Positions 32,420 through 40,960 of a stretch of DNA of 41,318 nt are shown here, in pieces. Made by a program: the position numbers and the translations under genes. The DNA is from an uncultured Clostridia bacterium (GTDB taxonomy: Bacteria > Bacillota > Clostridia > TANB77 > CAG-508): positions 1-41,318 of the forward strand of contig CAKPJK010000011.1 of NCBI GenBank assembly GCA_934162615.1, read 5' to 3'. Positions within the stretch are counted from its first letter, which is position 1. Each line of letters opens with the position of its first letter. The notes beneath the pieces were generated by a model that saw nothing but the letters and a program-made list of their open reading frames with translations, ran no database searches and was not told the origin of the DNA.

Positions 32420-33463
32420 TTGAAAAAAATTTTAATTTATCTACTATCATTTATATTAATAATTTTTATTATTCCAGCACTTTTAACCAAACGAACAACA
32501 CCAACAAGTTCAAAGGAAGAAACAGAAAGGCAATTGCAAGATAACAATCAGCAGGAACAAACTACTGAAAATCAAACAGAAATAAGCAATAAAAATACAT
32601 ATAATTATAGCAAATATGGAACAATATCATTATTACATAAAAAAACGGGAGAAGTAGAACAAGTAAACTTAGAAGAATACTTATGTAATGTAGTATCTGC
32701 AGAAATGCCAGCAACATTTGAGAAAGAGGCATTAAAGGCTCAAGCAATAGTTGCAAGGACATATACAATATATAAAATTTTGAACAAAAAACATGATAAT
32801 GCAGATATATGTGATGATTCAACATGTTGTCAAGCATGGATTTCAAAAGACGATAGGTTAGCAAAATGGGAAGAAAATCAAAGAGAAAGTAACTGGCAAA
32901 AAATATGTAATGCAGTAAATGAAACTTCAGGAAAAATTATAACATATGAAAATAAACCAATTGATGCATTTTTTCATTCAAATAGTGGAGGAATAACCGA
33001 AGTACCTGTAAATGTATGGGGAGGAACAGGTTATCCATATTTGCAAAGTGTTGAAACATCAGGAGAAAATGCATATACTCAATATGCTTCAGAAGTTACA
33101 CTTTCACAAGAGGAGTTGATAAATAAACTAAAAGAAAAATATAGTGATATATCAATAGATTTTGCAAATAGTGAAGATATAAAAATATTGGAATATACAG
33201 AAAGCACAAGAGTAAAAACTGTAAAATTTGGAAATCACGAAATTTCAGGTGTTGAGGCTAGAACGCTATTTGGATTGAAATCAACTAATTTTGAAATATC
33301 AAGAGATGGTAGTAATATTAAATTTTCTGTTAAAGGTTATGGGCATGGAGTTGGAATGAGTCAAACGGGAGCCGATAGTATGGCAAAAAATGGAAGTAGA
33401 GCAGAAGAGATTATAAAGCATTTTTATACTGGAGTGGAGATTACTGAAGTTAATAAATTATAA
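32420..33463 (+). CDS. spoIID: Stage II sporulation protein D
   Basis: A 347-residue membrane-anchored peptidoglycan lytic transglycosylase that works with SpoIIM and SpoIIP during engulfment. The TTG at 32420 lies 6 nt after GGAGTG (32408-32413), giving MKKILIYLLSFILI; the GTG at 32411 is part of that ribosome binding site. N-terminal membrane segment (about 3-22), a polar linker, then the SpoIID domain: EEYLCNVVSAEMPATFEKEALKAQAIVARTY with catalytic Glu95, FHSNSGGITE, and YGHGVGMSQTGADSMAKNG. Two cysteine clusters (CDDSTCC) in the middle are typical. spoIIQ follows 61 bp later. Confidence 0.95.
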   Translation: MKKILIYLLSFILIIFIIPALLTKRTTPTSSKEETERQLQDNNQQEQTTENQTEISNKNTYNYSKYGTISLLHKKTGEVEQVNLEEYLCNVVSAEMPATFEKEALKAQAIVARTYTIYKILNKKHDNADICDDSTCCQAWISKDDRLAKWEENQRESNWQKICNAVNETSGKIITYENKPIDAFFHSNSGGITEVPVNVWGGTGYPYLQSVETSGENAYTQYASEVTLSQEELINKLKEKYSDISIDFANSEDIKILEYTESTRVKTVKFGNHEISGVEARTLFGLKSTNFEISRDGSNIKFSVKGYGHGVGMSQTGADSMAKNGSRAEEIIKHFYTGVEITEVNKL

Positions 33464-33524
33464 TGTATATTTTTATAAAATCCGGAAATAATTGTAATAT
33501 AAATAAAAATTTAAGGAGGATTTT

Positions 33525-34364
33525 ATGAAAAGAGATATTAGAAAAAATAACAAAGAAGAAATGAGTATGAAAATAATAAAATATTCGGCAATAACAGTTG
33601 CTATACTTACAGTAATAGTATTTGGAGTTTTAATTTACAGTAAAAAATTAAATGACACTGTAAAAGAAGGAACATTGTTAGGAGAACAAATATCAACTCA
33701 AAATGAAAACACAGAAAGTGCAAGTACAGAAATTGGAAAAAGCGTAAACGAAAGTGAAAAAGAATTAAAAGCACAAAATAATATGGTTAATAATACTGTA
33801 AATAATATGACCACAAACAGCATGACTTCAAATAATACAACCAGTAAAAATATAGAAACAACAACAAATAATGTTTTAACAACAAATAAGATAAACACAA
33901 ATACAACAACTGAAACAAATAGCAAGGCACAAGGAAAAGTAGAAGAAAAAAATGTAGAATTGAATTTTGCAAAGCCAGTAGACGGAGAAATAGTAAGAGA
34001 TTTTGCGGTTGACAGTTTAGTATATTCAGACACTTTGCAAGAATGGACAACACATACTGGAATTGATATAAAAGCAGATAAAACAACAGTTGTAAAATCA
34101 GCAGAAGCCGGAATAGTTAAAACTATAAAAAATGATCCTAGATATGGATTAACAGTTATTGTTGAACATGAAAATGGATTTCAAACAGTTTATTCTAATT
34201 TATTAACATCAGAATTTGTTGTAGAAGGCGAAAAAGTAGAAAAAGGTCAATCTTTGGGAACAGTAGGAAATACTGCAGCATTTGAAATTGCAGATGAACC
34301 GCATCTTCATTTTGAAATTTTAAAAGACTCTGTTCAAGTTGATCCTAATATATATTTAAAATAA
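33525..34364 (+). CDS. spoIIQ: SpoIIQ-like forespore membrane protein, M23 peptidase fold
   Basis: A 279-residue protein. One membrane segment (18-39), an extended Thr/Asn/Ser-rich linker (60-135), and a LytM/M23 domain (about 148-279). Unlike B. subtilis SpoIIQ, the zinc motifs are intact: HTGID (His177, Asp181) and HLHFE (His260, His262), so it may be an active endopeptidase, as reported for clostridial SpoIIQ. It partners with SpoIIIAH across the inter-membrane space during engulfment. Position next to spoIID supports the assignment over a general M23 hydrolase. AAGGAGG precedes the ATG; the neighbour spoIIID, often next, is absent. Confidence 0.85.
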   Translation: MKRDIRKNNKEEMSMKIIKYSAITVAILTVIVFGVLIYSKKLNDTVKEGTLLGEQISTQNENTESASTEIGKSVNESEKELKAQNNMVNNTVNNMTTNSMTSNNTTSKNIETTTNNVLTTNKINTNTTTETNSKAQGKVEEKNVELNFAKPVDGEIVRDFAVDSLVYSDTLQEWTTHTGIDIKADKTTVVKSAEAGIVKTIKNDPRYGLTVIVEHENGFQTVYSNLLTSEFVVEGEKVEKGQSLGTVGNTAAFEIADEPHLHFEILKDSVQVDPNIYLK

Positions 34365-34394
34365 GAACTTGGAATATGTGCTCCAAGTTCTTTT
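34365..34394 (+). terminator. Terminator after spoIIQ
   Basis: A perfect 9-bp stem GAACTTGGA (34365-34373) / TCCAAGTTC (34382-34390), then TTTT. It starts directly after the stop codon. Confidence 0.85.
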
Positions 34395-34535
34395 ATAAAT
34401 TCTTCAAAAGCACTTGACAGTTTACAATAATAAAGATAAAATAAAAGAGGTAAGAAAAAAATAATATTTTAAAGAAAAAAGAAATATATATTTGATTCGA
34501 ACATTGAAAATTTAATAAGAAAGAGGTGTAGATTC

Positions 34536-36077
34536 ATGAATATAGGAATCATAATCGCCGCTGTCTTAATCTCACTTGCAATAGGAGCAATAATAGGAAT
34601 TGCTTATAGAAAAAAAGTTGCAGAATCTAAAATACACAGTGCTGAAGAAGAAGCAAAAAAAATTGTAAACATGGCAAAAGTAGAAGCAGAAAACCTTAAA
34701 AAAACAAAAATAATCGAAGCCAAAGAAGAAATAGTAAACAGTAGAAACGAATTAGATCAAGAGATTAAAGAAAGAAGAGGCGAAATACAAAGACAAGAAA
34801 CAAGACTTATTCAAAAAGAAGAAAACTTGGAAAGACGCGCAGAAAACTACGAAAAGAAAGAAGAAAATCTTAATAAAAGAGAAAAAGAACTAGAAGAAGA
34901 ACAACAAAAAATAGAAGACTTGCGTAACCAAGAATTAAAAGAACTTCAAAAAATAGCATCATTATCAAGAGAAGAAGCAAAACACATTCTATTAAAAGAA
35001 GTAGAAAAAGACATTACTTCAGAAAAAGCAGCAATAATAAGAGAAGCAAACCAAAAAGCAAAAGATGATGTTAAGAAAAATGCAAAAGAACTATTAACAT
35101 ATGCAGTTCAAAAATGTGCTGCAGACCACTCTCAAGAAACTACAGTATCAATTGTTGCACTTCCAAGTGATGAAATGAAAGGAAGAATAATTGGTAGAGA
35201 AGGTAGAAACATAAAAGCCTTAGAAACATTAACAGGAGTAGACCTAATAATAGATGATACACCAGAAGCGGTAGTTCTATCAGGCTTTGACCCATTAAGA
35301 AGAGAAGTTGCAAAAATTGCTTTGGAAAAATTAATTGAAGATGGAAGAATTCATCCTGCAAAAATTGAAGAAGTAGTAGAAAAAGCAAAACAAGAATTAG
35401 AAGAAACTATAAAAGAAGAAGGAGAAAGAGCAGTTCTAGAAACTGGGGTAATAGGATTGCATCCAGACATAGTAAAACTAATTGGAAAACTAAAATACAG
35501 AACAAGTTATGGACAAAATGTATTGAATCACTCAATAGAAGTATCTAACTTAGCAAGAATAATGGCAGAAGAATTAGGACTAGATGCAAAACTTGCAAGA
35601 AGAGCAGGATTACTACATGATATTGGTAAAGCATTAGACCATGATATGGAAGGAACACACGTAGAAATAGGTGTTGAAATACTTAAAAAATATAAAGAAA
35701 ATCCATTAGTAATAAATGCAGTAGAAGCACACCATGAAGATGTAGAACCACAAACTCTAGAAGCAGTATTAATTCAAGCCGCAGATGCAATAAGTGCATC
35801 AAGACCAGGAGCAAGAAGAGAAACATTAGAAGCATACATCAAGAGACTACAAAATCTTGAAGAAATTGCAGACTCATTTGATGGAGTAGAAAAATCATTT
35901 GCAATACAAGCAGGTCGTGAAGTTAGAATTATTGTTAAACCAGATAAAATTAATGATGACCAAATGACAATTTTAGCAAGAGATGTTGCTAAAAAGGTTG
36001 AAAACGAAATGGATTATCCAGGTCAAATTAAAGTTAATGTTATTAGAGAGACAAGAACTGTAGAATATGCTAGATAA
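34536..36077 (+). CDS. rny: Ribonuclease Y
   Basis: A 513-residue membrane-bound endoribonuclease that begins mRNA decay. The N-terminal membrane segment (about 3-22) is followed by a long coiled coil (25-190, Glu/Lys-rich), a KH domain (GRIIGREGRNIKALE, about 213-227) and an HD domain with LLHDIGKALDHD and AHHEDVEP as metal ligands (about 335-430). GAGGTG precedes the ATG. In many Clostridia rny sits next to recA-recX; here it is 6 kb away behind the sporulation genes. Confidence 0.97.
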   Translation: MNIGIIIAAVLISLAIGAIIGIAYRKKVAESKIHSAEEEAKKIVNMAKVEAENLKKTKIIEAKEEIVNSRNELDQEIKERRGEIQRQETRLIQKEENLERRAENYEKKEENLNKREKELEEEQQKIEDLRNQELKELQKIASLSREEAKHILLKEVEKDITSEKAAIIREANQKAKDDVKKNAKELLTYAVQKCAADHSQETTVSIVALPSDEMKGRIIGREGRNIKALETLTGVDLIIDDTPEAVVLSGFDPLRREVAKIALEKLIEDGRIHPAKIEEVVEKAKQELEETIKEEGERAVLETGVIGLHPDIVKLIGKLKYRTSYGQNVLNHSIEVSNLARIMAEELGLDAKLARRAGLLHDIGKALDHDMEGTHVEIGVEILKKYKENPLVINAVEAHHEDVEPQTLEAVLIQAADAISASRPGARRETLEAYIKRLQNLEEIADSFDGVEKSFAIQAGREVRIIVKPDKINDDQMTILARDVAKKVENEMDYPGQIKVNVIRETRTVEYAR

Positions 36078-36092
36078 AAGTATATAAAAAAT

Positions 36093-36134
36093 AAAAAGTT
36101 GTAACTAAAAATAGTTGCAACTTTTTATTTTTTA
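36093..36134 (+). terminator. Terminator after rny
   Basis: AAAAAGTTGTAACTA (36093-36107) pairs with TAGTTGCAACTTTTT (36112-36126), one wobble, loop AAAA, followed by T-rich sequence. Confidence 0.85.
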
Positions 36135-36181
36135 TACCCAAAACACTTGCCAAACAAATTTTAAAGTGTTAAAATAAGAAT

Positions 36182-36236
36182 AGATTAAAAAAAAACCGAT
36201 TTTGCCGGAAGATTTTTTTTAATCTTTTTTTATTTT
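36182..36236 (+). terminator. Second hairpin terminator between rny and pyrG
   Basis: AGATTAAAAAAAA (36182-36194) pairs with TTTTTTTTAATCT (36213-36225), with an inner CCG/CGG pair set, followed by T6. It lies 48 bp after the first terminator, so transcription from rny into pyrG is doubly blocked. Confidence 0.65.
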
Positions 36237-36247
36237 TATATTCTAGT

Positions 36248-36272
36248 AAAGTTATCATAGTATGATAACTTT
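36248..36272 (+). promoter_or_regulatory. Perfect 11-bp dyad in the pyrG leader
   Basis: AAAGTTATCAT (36248-36258), AGT, ATGATAACTTT (36262-36272). It stands 3 nt before the Shine-Dalgarno of the leader ORF. A possible -10 TATATT (36237-36242) lies just upstream, so it would be the first hairpin of the transcript or an operator at the start site. Confidence 0.45.
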
Positions 36273-36287
36273 CTGGAGAAGATAATG

Positions 36288-36368
36288 ATGGCAAAAATTA
36301 GATTTTGTAGCAATTTGCACTGCGTACAAAATCTTAATTCTGTTTTTTTAGAAGGGGGAAGAAAATGA
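36288..36368 (+). CDS. Putative leader peptide of pyrG, 26 aa
   Basis: An ATG at 36288 (a second ATG is at 36285) lies 6 nt after GGAGAAG (36275-36281). The frame reads MAKIRFCSNLHCVQNLNSVF and ends LEGGRK; the TGA (36366-36368) overlaps the pyrG ATG as ATGA. The ORF spans the whole terminator-like hairpin at 36300-36349. This layout suggests translation-coupled attenuation or coupling. Short ORFs arise by chance; the good ribosome site and the ATGA junction support it. Confidence 0.4.
   Translation: MAKIRFCSNLHCVQNLNSVFLEGGRK
36300..36349 (+). terminator. Attenuator-like terminator in front of pyrG
   Basis: AGATTTTGTA (36300-36309) pairs perfectly with TACAAAATCT (36325-36334), followed by TAATTCTG and T7, only 15 nt before pyrG. 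A terminator here can only make sense if read-through is regulated. B. subtilis pyrG is attenuated by reiterative G addition at a GGGC start, but no such start is visible. Confidence 0.55.
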
Positions 36369-37972
36369 ACACAAAATACATATTTGTCACAGGAGGAGTA
36401 GTATCAGGACTAGGAAAAGGAATAACAGCTGCATCACTAGGAAGATTATTAAAAAATAGGGGATATAAGGTAACAATACAAAAATTTGACCCATATATCA
36501 ATGTAGACCCAGGAACAATGAGCCCATATGAACATGGAGAAGTTTTTGTAACAGACGATGGTGCAGAAACAGACTTAGATTTAGGACATTATGAAAGATT
36601 TATAAATGAAAACTTAACAAAAAATTCAAGCATAACAATGGGAAAAATATATTCAGAAGTAATAGAAAAAGAAAGAAGAGGAGACTATTTAGGAAAAACA
36701 GTACAGGTAATTCCTCACATAACAAATCAAATAAAAGAAAAAATATATGGATTTGAAAATACAGATACAGATATAGTAATTTCTGAAGTAGGTGGAACAG
36801 TAGGAGACATTGAAGGGCTTTCAATAATTGAGGCAATTAGACAAGTAGGACTAGAAAAAAATCCCGAAGATGTATGCTTTATCCATGTAACTTTATTACC
36901 ATATATATTTGGTTCAAATGAAATAAAATCAAAACCAACACAACACTCTGTAAAAGAATTGCAAAGCTATGGAATTATACCAGATATTTTAGTATGTAGA
37001 ACAGAACAAGACATTCCAGATAATATAAGAGAAAAGTTAGCATTATTCTGCAATGTAAGAAAAACAAGTGTAATTCAAAACAAAACAGCAGATTGTTTAT
37101 ATGCAGTACCACTAATGCTTGAAGAAGAGGGATTAGCAAGAGAAGTTTGCAATCATTTAAAATTAGATAGATATATACCAGACAACAGAAAATGGGAAGA
37201 AATGATAGAAAAAATAAGAAAAATAGACAAAAACAATAAAGTTAAAATAGCAATAGTTGGAAAATATATTAAATTAGAAGATTCATATATATCAGTAATT
37301 GAAAGCATTAAGCATGCAGGATTTGCAAATGATGTTGAAACAGAAATTAAATTAATAGATGCAGAAAAAATAACAAAAGATACTGCAGATGAAATGCTTA
37401 AAGAATTTCAAGGAATTATTGTTCCAGGTGGATTTGGAAATAGAGGAATAGAAGGAAAAATTGAAACAATTAAATATGCAAGAGAAAACAAAATACCATT
37501 TTTGGGAATTTGCCTAGGTATGCAAATGGCGGTTGTTGAATATGCAAGAGATGTGTTAGGATTAAAAGATGCAAATTCACAAGAATTTGACGAAAAATCA
37601 AAAAATCAAGTAATTCATATAATGGAAAACCAAAAATCAGTAAATAAAAAAGGTGGAACTATGAGACTTGGAAGCTATCCATGTGTTATTAAAGAAGGAA
37701 CATTGGCAGAAAAAGTTTATGGTACAACTGAAATTGCAGAAAGACATAGACATCGTTTTGAGTATAATAATGATTACAAAGAAAGACTTGAAAATGCGGG
37801 CTTGATTTGTTCAGGAACTTCTCCAGATGGCGAATTAGTTGAAATTGTTGAACTTTCTCAAAAAGAACATCCATTTTTTATTGCAGGACAATTCCATCCA
37901 GAGTTGAAGTCTAGACCTAATAGACCTGCTCCATTGTTTGTTGAATTGGTTAGGGTTGCAAAATCTAGATAA
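36365..37972 (+). CDS. pyrG: CTP synthase
   Basis: A 535-residue enzyme that makes CTP from UTP, ATP and glutamine. N-terminal synthase domain (1-265) with the P-loop-like FVTGGVVSGLGKGITAASLG and DPYINVDPGTMSPYEHGEV; C-terminal class I glutaminase (about 295-530) with nucleophile Cys in FLGICLGMQMA and HPE of FHPELKSRP. AGGGGG precedes the ATG. Control is probably by the leader described at 36248-36349. Confidence 0.98.
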   Translation: MNTKYIFVTGGVVSGLGKGITAASLGRLLKNRGYKVTIQKFDPYINVDPGTMSPYEHGEVFVTDDGAETDLDLGHYERFINENLTKNSSITMGKIYSEVIEKERRGDYLGKTVQVIPHITNQIKEKIYGFENTDTDIVISEVGGTVGDIEGLSIIEAIRQVGLEKNPEDVCFIHVTLLPYIFGSNEIKSKPTQHSVKELQSYGIIPDILVCRTEQDIPDNIREKLALFCNVRKTSVIQNKTADCLYAVPLMLEEEGLAREVCNHLKLDRYIPDNRKWEEMIEKIRKIDKNNKVKIAIVGKYIKLEDSYISVIESIKHAGFANDVETEIKLIDAEKITKDTADEMLKEFQGIIVPGGFGNRGIEGKIETIKYARENKIPFLGICLGMQMAVVEYARDVLGLKDANSQEFDEKSKNQVIHIMENQKSVNKKGGTMRLGSYPCVIKEGTLAEKVYGTTEIAERHRHRFEYNNDYKERLENAGLICSGTSPDGELVEIVELSQKEHPFFIAGQFHPELKSRPNRPAPLFVELVRVAKSR

Positions 37973-38029
37973 TTGTAGTATAATAGATAATAGGTTACAT
38001 AATTTTTTTTTACAAAAAGGAGAAACAAC

Positions 38030-38557
38030 ATGAGATTATTGACGAGTTATTTAGGAGAGAAAGAAAGAGAGTTGTATAAGGAAACTGAGTCTGGTCAAGA
38101 GGTTTTTTATTATGAAGATGATAATATTATAATAAGAAATTTTTTACCAGAAGATGCTACAGCGTGGTGTGTATGTATGCATCCAGAATTTATTCGAATG
38201 CCAATATTAAGACGTAAGGAAATTCTAAAAGATATTAGGAGGAGGATAGAAACGGATTTAAATCCAGAATATACATCAGATGATGTTTTAAAATTCACGT
38301 ATATGTTATGCAGAAAAAATGGAAAAATGTTTGGAACTATGGTTCTTAAAGAGGCTCCCACAGGTGAAAGTGAAAATATTAAATTAATGATTACATTGTT
38401 TATAAAGGAAAAAGATAATTATAAACTTAAAAAAGAAACTTTGGAAGCTTTAAAAGTGTTGCGTGATAAATATTGTTGGTATGATGTTATAACAATACAT
38501 CAAAATGATGATACAGAAGTGTCACTTGATAAAGAACTTGAAAAGTATACGGCTTAA
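38030..38557 (+). CDS. Hypothetical protein, possibly GNAT-like, 175 aa
   Basis: Not firmly recognised. AAGGAG precedes the ATG and a strong terminator follows the stop. The segment IIIRNFLPEDATAWCVCMHPEF (written in part: IRNFLPEDA) is like the first strand and helix of GNAT acetyltransferases, and FGTMVLKEAPTGESENIKLMITLFIKE could be their central strands, but the acetyl-CoA loop (Q/RxxGxG/A) is not seen. It may be a degenerate or divergent member. It is the only gene between pyrG and groES. Confidence 0.7.
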   Translation: MRLLTSYLGEKERELYKETESGQEVFYYEDDNIIIRNFLPEDATAWCVCMHPEFIRMPILRRKEILKDIRRRIETDLNPEYTSDDVLKFTYMLCRKNGKMFGTMVLKEAPTGESENIKLMITLFIKEKDNYKLKKETLEALKVLRDKYCWYDVITIHQNDDTEVSLDKELEKYTA

Positions 38558-38579
38558 ATTTCTTAACTCCACATCCACA

Positions 38580-38610
38580 AAAACAGCACTTAGAATTAAG
38601 TGCTGTTTTT
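38580..38610 (+). terminator. Intrinsic terminator
   Basis: A perfect 13-bp stem AAAACAGCACTTA (38580-38592) / TAAGTGCTGTTTT (38597-38609), loop GAAT, ending in T5. Confidence 0.9.
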
Positions 38611-38737
38611 GCTGTGAACGAAAATTGAAAGTAGAAGTTCTAAAATATAATTAAAAGAATATAATATAAGGTCAAAATAGCTATTAAACTTTAGATAAAG
38701 TATACGTTTTGAATCAAATGTGAATTCTATGTGAATT

Positions 38738-38764
38738 TTAGCAATCTCTATTGACAATTGCTAA
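38738..38764. promoter_or_regulatory. Upstream CIRCE-like dyad
   Basis: TTAGCAATC-N9-AATTGCTAA has the exact spacing of CIRCE (TTAGCACTC-N9-GAGTGCTAA) with diverged inner bases; the flanks extend the pairing to TTTTAGCAAT...ATTGCTAAAA (38736-38766). The promoter -35 TTGACA lies in and after its spacer. Confidence 0.5.
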
Positions 38765-38777
38765 AAAAAGGTATAAA
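38751..38777 (+). promoter_or_regulatory. groESL promoter
   Basis: TTGACA (38751-38756) and TATAAA (38772-38777) with a 15-bp spacer (17 bp if TAAATT at 38774 is used). It sits between the two CIRCE-like dyads. Confidence 0.65.
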
Positions 38778-38780
38778 TTA

Positions 38781-38807
38781 TTAGCAGTTAAACAAAAAGA
38801 GTGCTAA
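38781..38807. promoter_or_regulatory. CIRCE operator (HrcA binding site)
   Basis: TTAGCAGTT-N9-GAGTGCTAA: the right arm is identical to the CIRCE consensus and the left arm matches at seven of nine positions. It lies just after the promoter, in the transcribed leader, as in other groESL operons. HrcA would repress it until heat shock. Confidence 0.88.
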
Positions 38808-38857
38808 AAATAAAAAGTAAAACATTCTTAAATGGAAAAATTGAAGGAGGTAATATC

Positions 38858-39139
38858 ATGATTAAACCATTAGGAAGTAGAGTATTAATAAAAATGAAAG
38901 AAGGCGAAGAAACAACAAAAAGTGGAATAATCTTAGCAAGCAGTGCACAAGAAAAACCACAAATCGCAGAAGTAATAGAAGTAGGACCAGGAGAAAAAAT
39001 AGACGGAAAAAATGAAGAAATGTATGTAAAAAAAGGAGACAATATAATAGTAAGTAAATATTCTGGAACAGAAGTAAAATACGAAGGAACAGAATATTTA
39101 ATAGTAAAACAAGATGATATTTTAGCAATAGTAGAATAA
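38858..39139 (+). CDS. groES: Co-chaperonin GroES
   Basis: A 93-residue lid of the GroEL chamber. It starts MIKPLGSRVLIKMKEGEETT and has the mobile loop (TKSGIILASSAQEKPQ) and the C-terminal YLIVKQDDILAIVE. AAGGAGG (38844-38850) precedes the ATG at 38858; an ATG-like start at 38801 would lie inside CIRCE and is rejected. A 105-bp spacer with a large hairpin follows before groEL. Confidence 0.98.
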   Translation: MIKPLGSRVLIKMKEGEETTKSGIILASSAQEKPQIAEVIEVGPGEKIDGKNEEMYVKKGDNIIVSKYSGTEVKYEGTEYLIVKQDDILAIVE

Positions 39140-39146
39140 AAAATCT

Positions 39147-39221
39147 GGATTGAGGGACGGGTCTTCAATCCCTAAAAATAAAAAGTAAAAAAATCGGGAT
39201 TGAAGACCCGTCCCCCAATCC
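39147..39221 (+). repeat. 26-nt inverted repeat between groES and groEL
   Basis: 39147-39172 (core GAGGGACGGGTCTTCAATCC) and 39196-39221 (core GGATTGAAGACCCGTCCC) are inverse copies with one G-U/mismatch position, separated by a 23-nt A-rich loop. GC content is far above that of the window. It looks like a mobile palindromic repeat (REP/MITE-like) inserted in the operon, or a strong mRNA hairpin. Confidence 0.85.
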
Positions 39222-39244
39222 CTAAAGATGGGAGTGAATTTAAA

Positions 39245-40882
39245 ATGGCAAAACAAATAAAATTTGGAGAAGATGCAAGAAAATCTTTATTAGAAGGAGT
39301 TAATAAATTAGCTGATACAGTTAAAGTAACATTAGGACCAAAAGGAAGAAATGTTGTATTAGACAAAAGCTTTGGAGCACCACTAATTACAAATGATGGT
39401 GTTACAATAGCAAAAGATATTGAATTAGAAGATAAATTTGAAAATATGGGAGCAAGACTTGTAAAAGAAGTATCAGAAAAAACAAATGATGTTGCTGGTG
39501 ATGGTACTACAACAGCAACAGTTTTGGCTCAAAGTATGATTAAAGAAGGAGTTAAAAATGTAGCAGCAGGTGCTGACCCAATGGCAATGAAAAGAGGAAT
39601 TGACAAAGCAGTTAATTCAGCAGTAGAAGAATTGAAAAAAATAAGTGTTCCAGTAAATGGAAAAGAAGATATAGCAAGAGTTGCAAGTATTTCAGCAAAC
39701 AATGATGAAGTTGGTGAATTAATTGCAGAAGCTATGGAAAAAGTTTCAAAAGACGGAGTTATCACAATTGAAGAATCAAAAACATCAAATACAGAATTAA
39801 ATGTGGTTGAAGGTATGCAATTTGACAAAGGATATGTTTCTCCATACATGGTAACAGATACAGAAAAAATGGAAGCAGTTGTTGATAATCCATACATTTT
39901 AATTACAGATAAAAAAATAAGTAATATTCAAGAAATATTACCATTATTAGAAAACTTGATGCAACAATCAGGAAAATTAGTAATAATTTGTGACGACATA
40001 GAAGGAGAAGCACTTTCAACATTAGTACTTAATAAATTAAGAGGTGTATTAAATGTTGTAGCAGTTAAAGCACCAGGATTTGGTGATAAGAGAAAGGCAA
40101 TGCTTCAAGATATCGCAATTTTAACAGGTGGAGAAGTTATAACATCAGATTTAGGGCTTGAATTAAAAGATACACAAATTGAACAATTAGGTAGAGCAAG
40201 ACAAGTAAAAGTTCAAAAAGAAAATACTATAATTGTTGATGGAGCAGGAGATAAACAACAAATAGCAGATAGAGTTGGACAAATAAAAGCTCAAATAAAT
40301 GAAACAAAGAGCGAATATGATAAAGAAGGATTACAAGAAAGACTTGCTAAAATGGCTGGAGGAGTTGCAGTAATTGAAGTTGGTGCAGCTACTGAAACAG
40401 AAATGAAAGATAAAAAATTAAGAATTGAAGATGCACTTTCTGCAACAAAAGCAGCAGTTGAAGAAGGTATAGTTGCAGGTGGTGGAACTGCATTAATAAA
40501 TGTAGCACCAGCAGTTGAAAAAACAGTAAATGAATTAACAGGCGGAGAAAAATTAGGCGCAACAATAGTATTAAAAGCATTAGAAGAACCAGTAAAACAA
40601 ATAGCAAGAAATGCAGGACTAGAACCAGCAGTAATTGCTGATAATGTAAAAAAGGCAGAAGTTGGTGTAGGATTTGATGCAAGTAAAGAAGAATATGTTG
40701 ATATGAAAAAATCAGGAATTGTAGACCCAACAAAAGTTACAAGAAGTGCTTTGCAAAATGCAGCATCAATTGCATCAATGGTTATCACAACAGAAAGTCT
40801 AGTTGCAGATATTCCAGAAAAAGACTGCCATTGTGGACACGATAATGGAATGGGTGCAGCAGGAATGGATGGAATGTATTAA
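39245..40882 (+). CDS. groEL: Chaperonin GroEL
   Basis: A 545-residue chaperonin ATPase. It begins MAKQIKFGEDARKSLLEGVN, with TLGPKGRNVVLDKSFGAP, GDGTTTATVLAQ (ATP site) and GGVAVIEVGAATETEMK. The C-terminus is CHCGHDNGMGAAGMDGMY, a Cys/His-containing form of the Gly-Met tail. The ATG at 39245 is preceded by GGGAGTG; a start at 39200 would add 15 residues read from the inverted repeat and is rejected. Confidence 0.99.
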   Translation: MAKQIKFGEDARKSLLEGVNKLADTVKVTLGPKGRNVVLDKSFGAPLITNDGVTIAKDIELEDKFENMGARLVKEVSEKTNDVAGDGTTTATVLAQSMIKEGVKNVAAGADPMAMKRGIDKAVNSAVEELKKISVPVNGKEDIARVASISANNDEVGELIAEAMEKVSKDGVITIEESKTSNTELNVVEGMQFDKGYVSPYMVTDTEKMEAVVDNPYILITDKKISNIQEILPLLENLMQQSGKLVIICDDIEGEALSTLVLNKLRGVLNVVAVKAPGFGDKRKAMLQDIAILTGGEVITSDLGLELKDTQIEQLGRARQVKVQKENTIIVDGAGDKQQIADRVGQIKAQINETKSEYDKEGLQERLAKMAGGVAVIEVGAATETEMKDKKLRIEDALSATKAAVEEGIVAGGGTALINVAPAVEKTVNELTGGEKLGATIVLKALEEPVKQIARNAGLEPAVIADNVKKAEVGVGFDASKEEYVDMKKSGIVDPTKVTRSALQNAASIASMVITTESLVADIPEKDCHCGHDNGMGAAGMDGMY

Positions 40883-40960
40883 TAAAAAAGACTGCAAACT
40901 ATTGTAACGACTTGAATTATAAAAAAGTGACAAAAAAATTAAGAAATTTTTAAAAAAGTC

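Noticed and set aside
38669..38676. GGTCAAAA as a CtsR heat-shock heptad upstream of groES
   Set aside because: Only one half-site; CtsR needs two tandem heptads.
39200..39244. GroEL start at 39200
   Set aside because: Would translate part of the inverted repeat; the conserved MAKQIKFGEDARKS start at 39245 has its own ribosome site.
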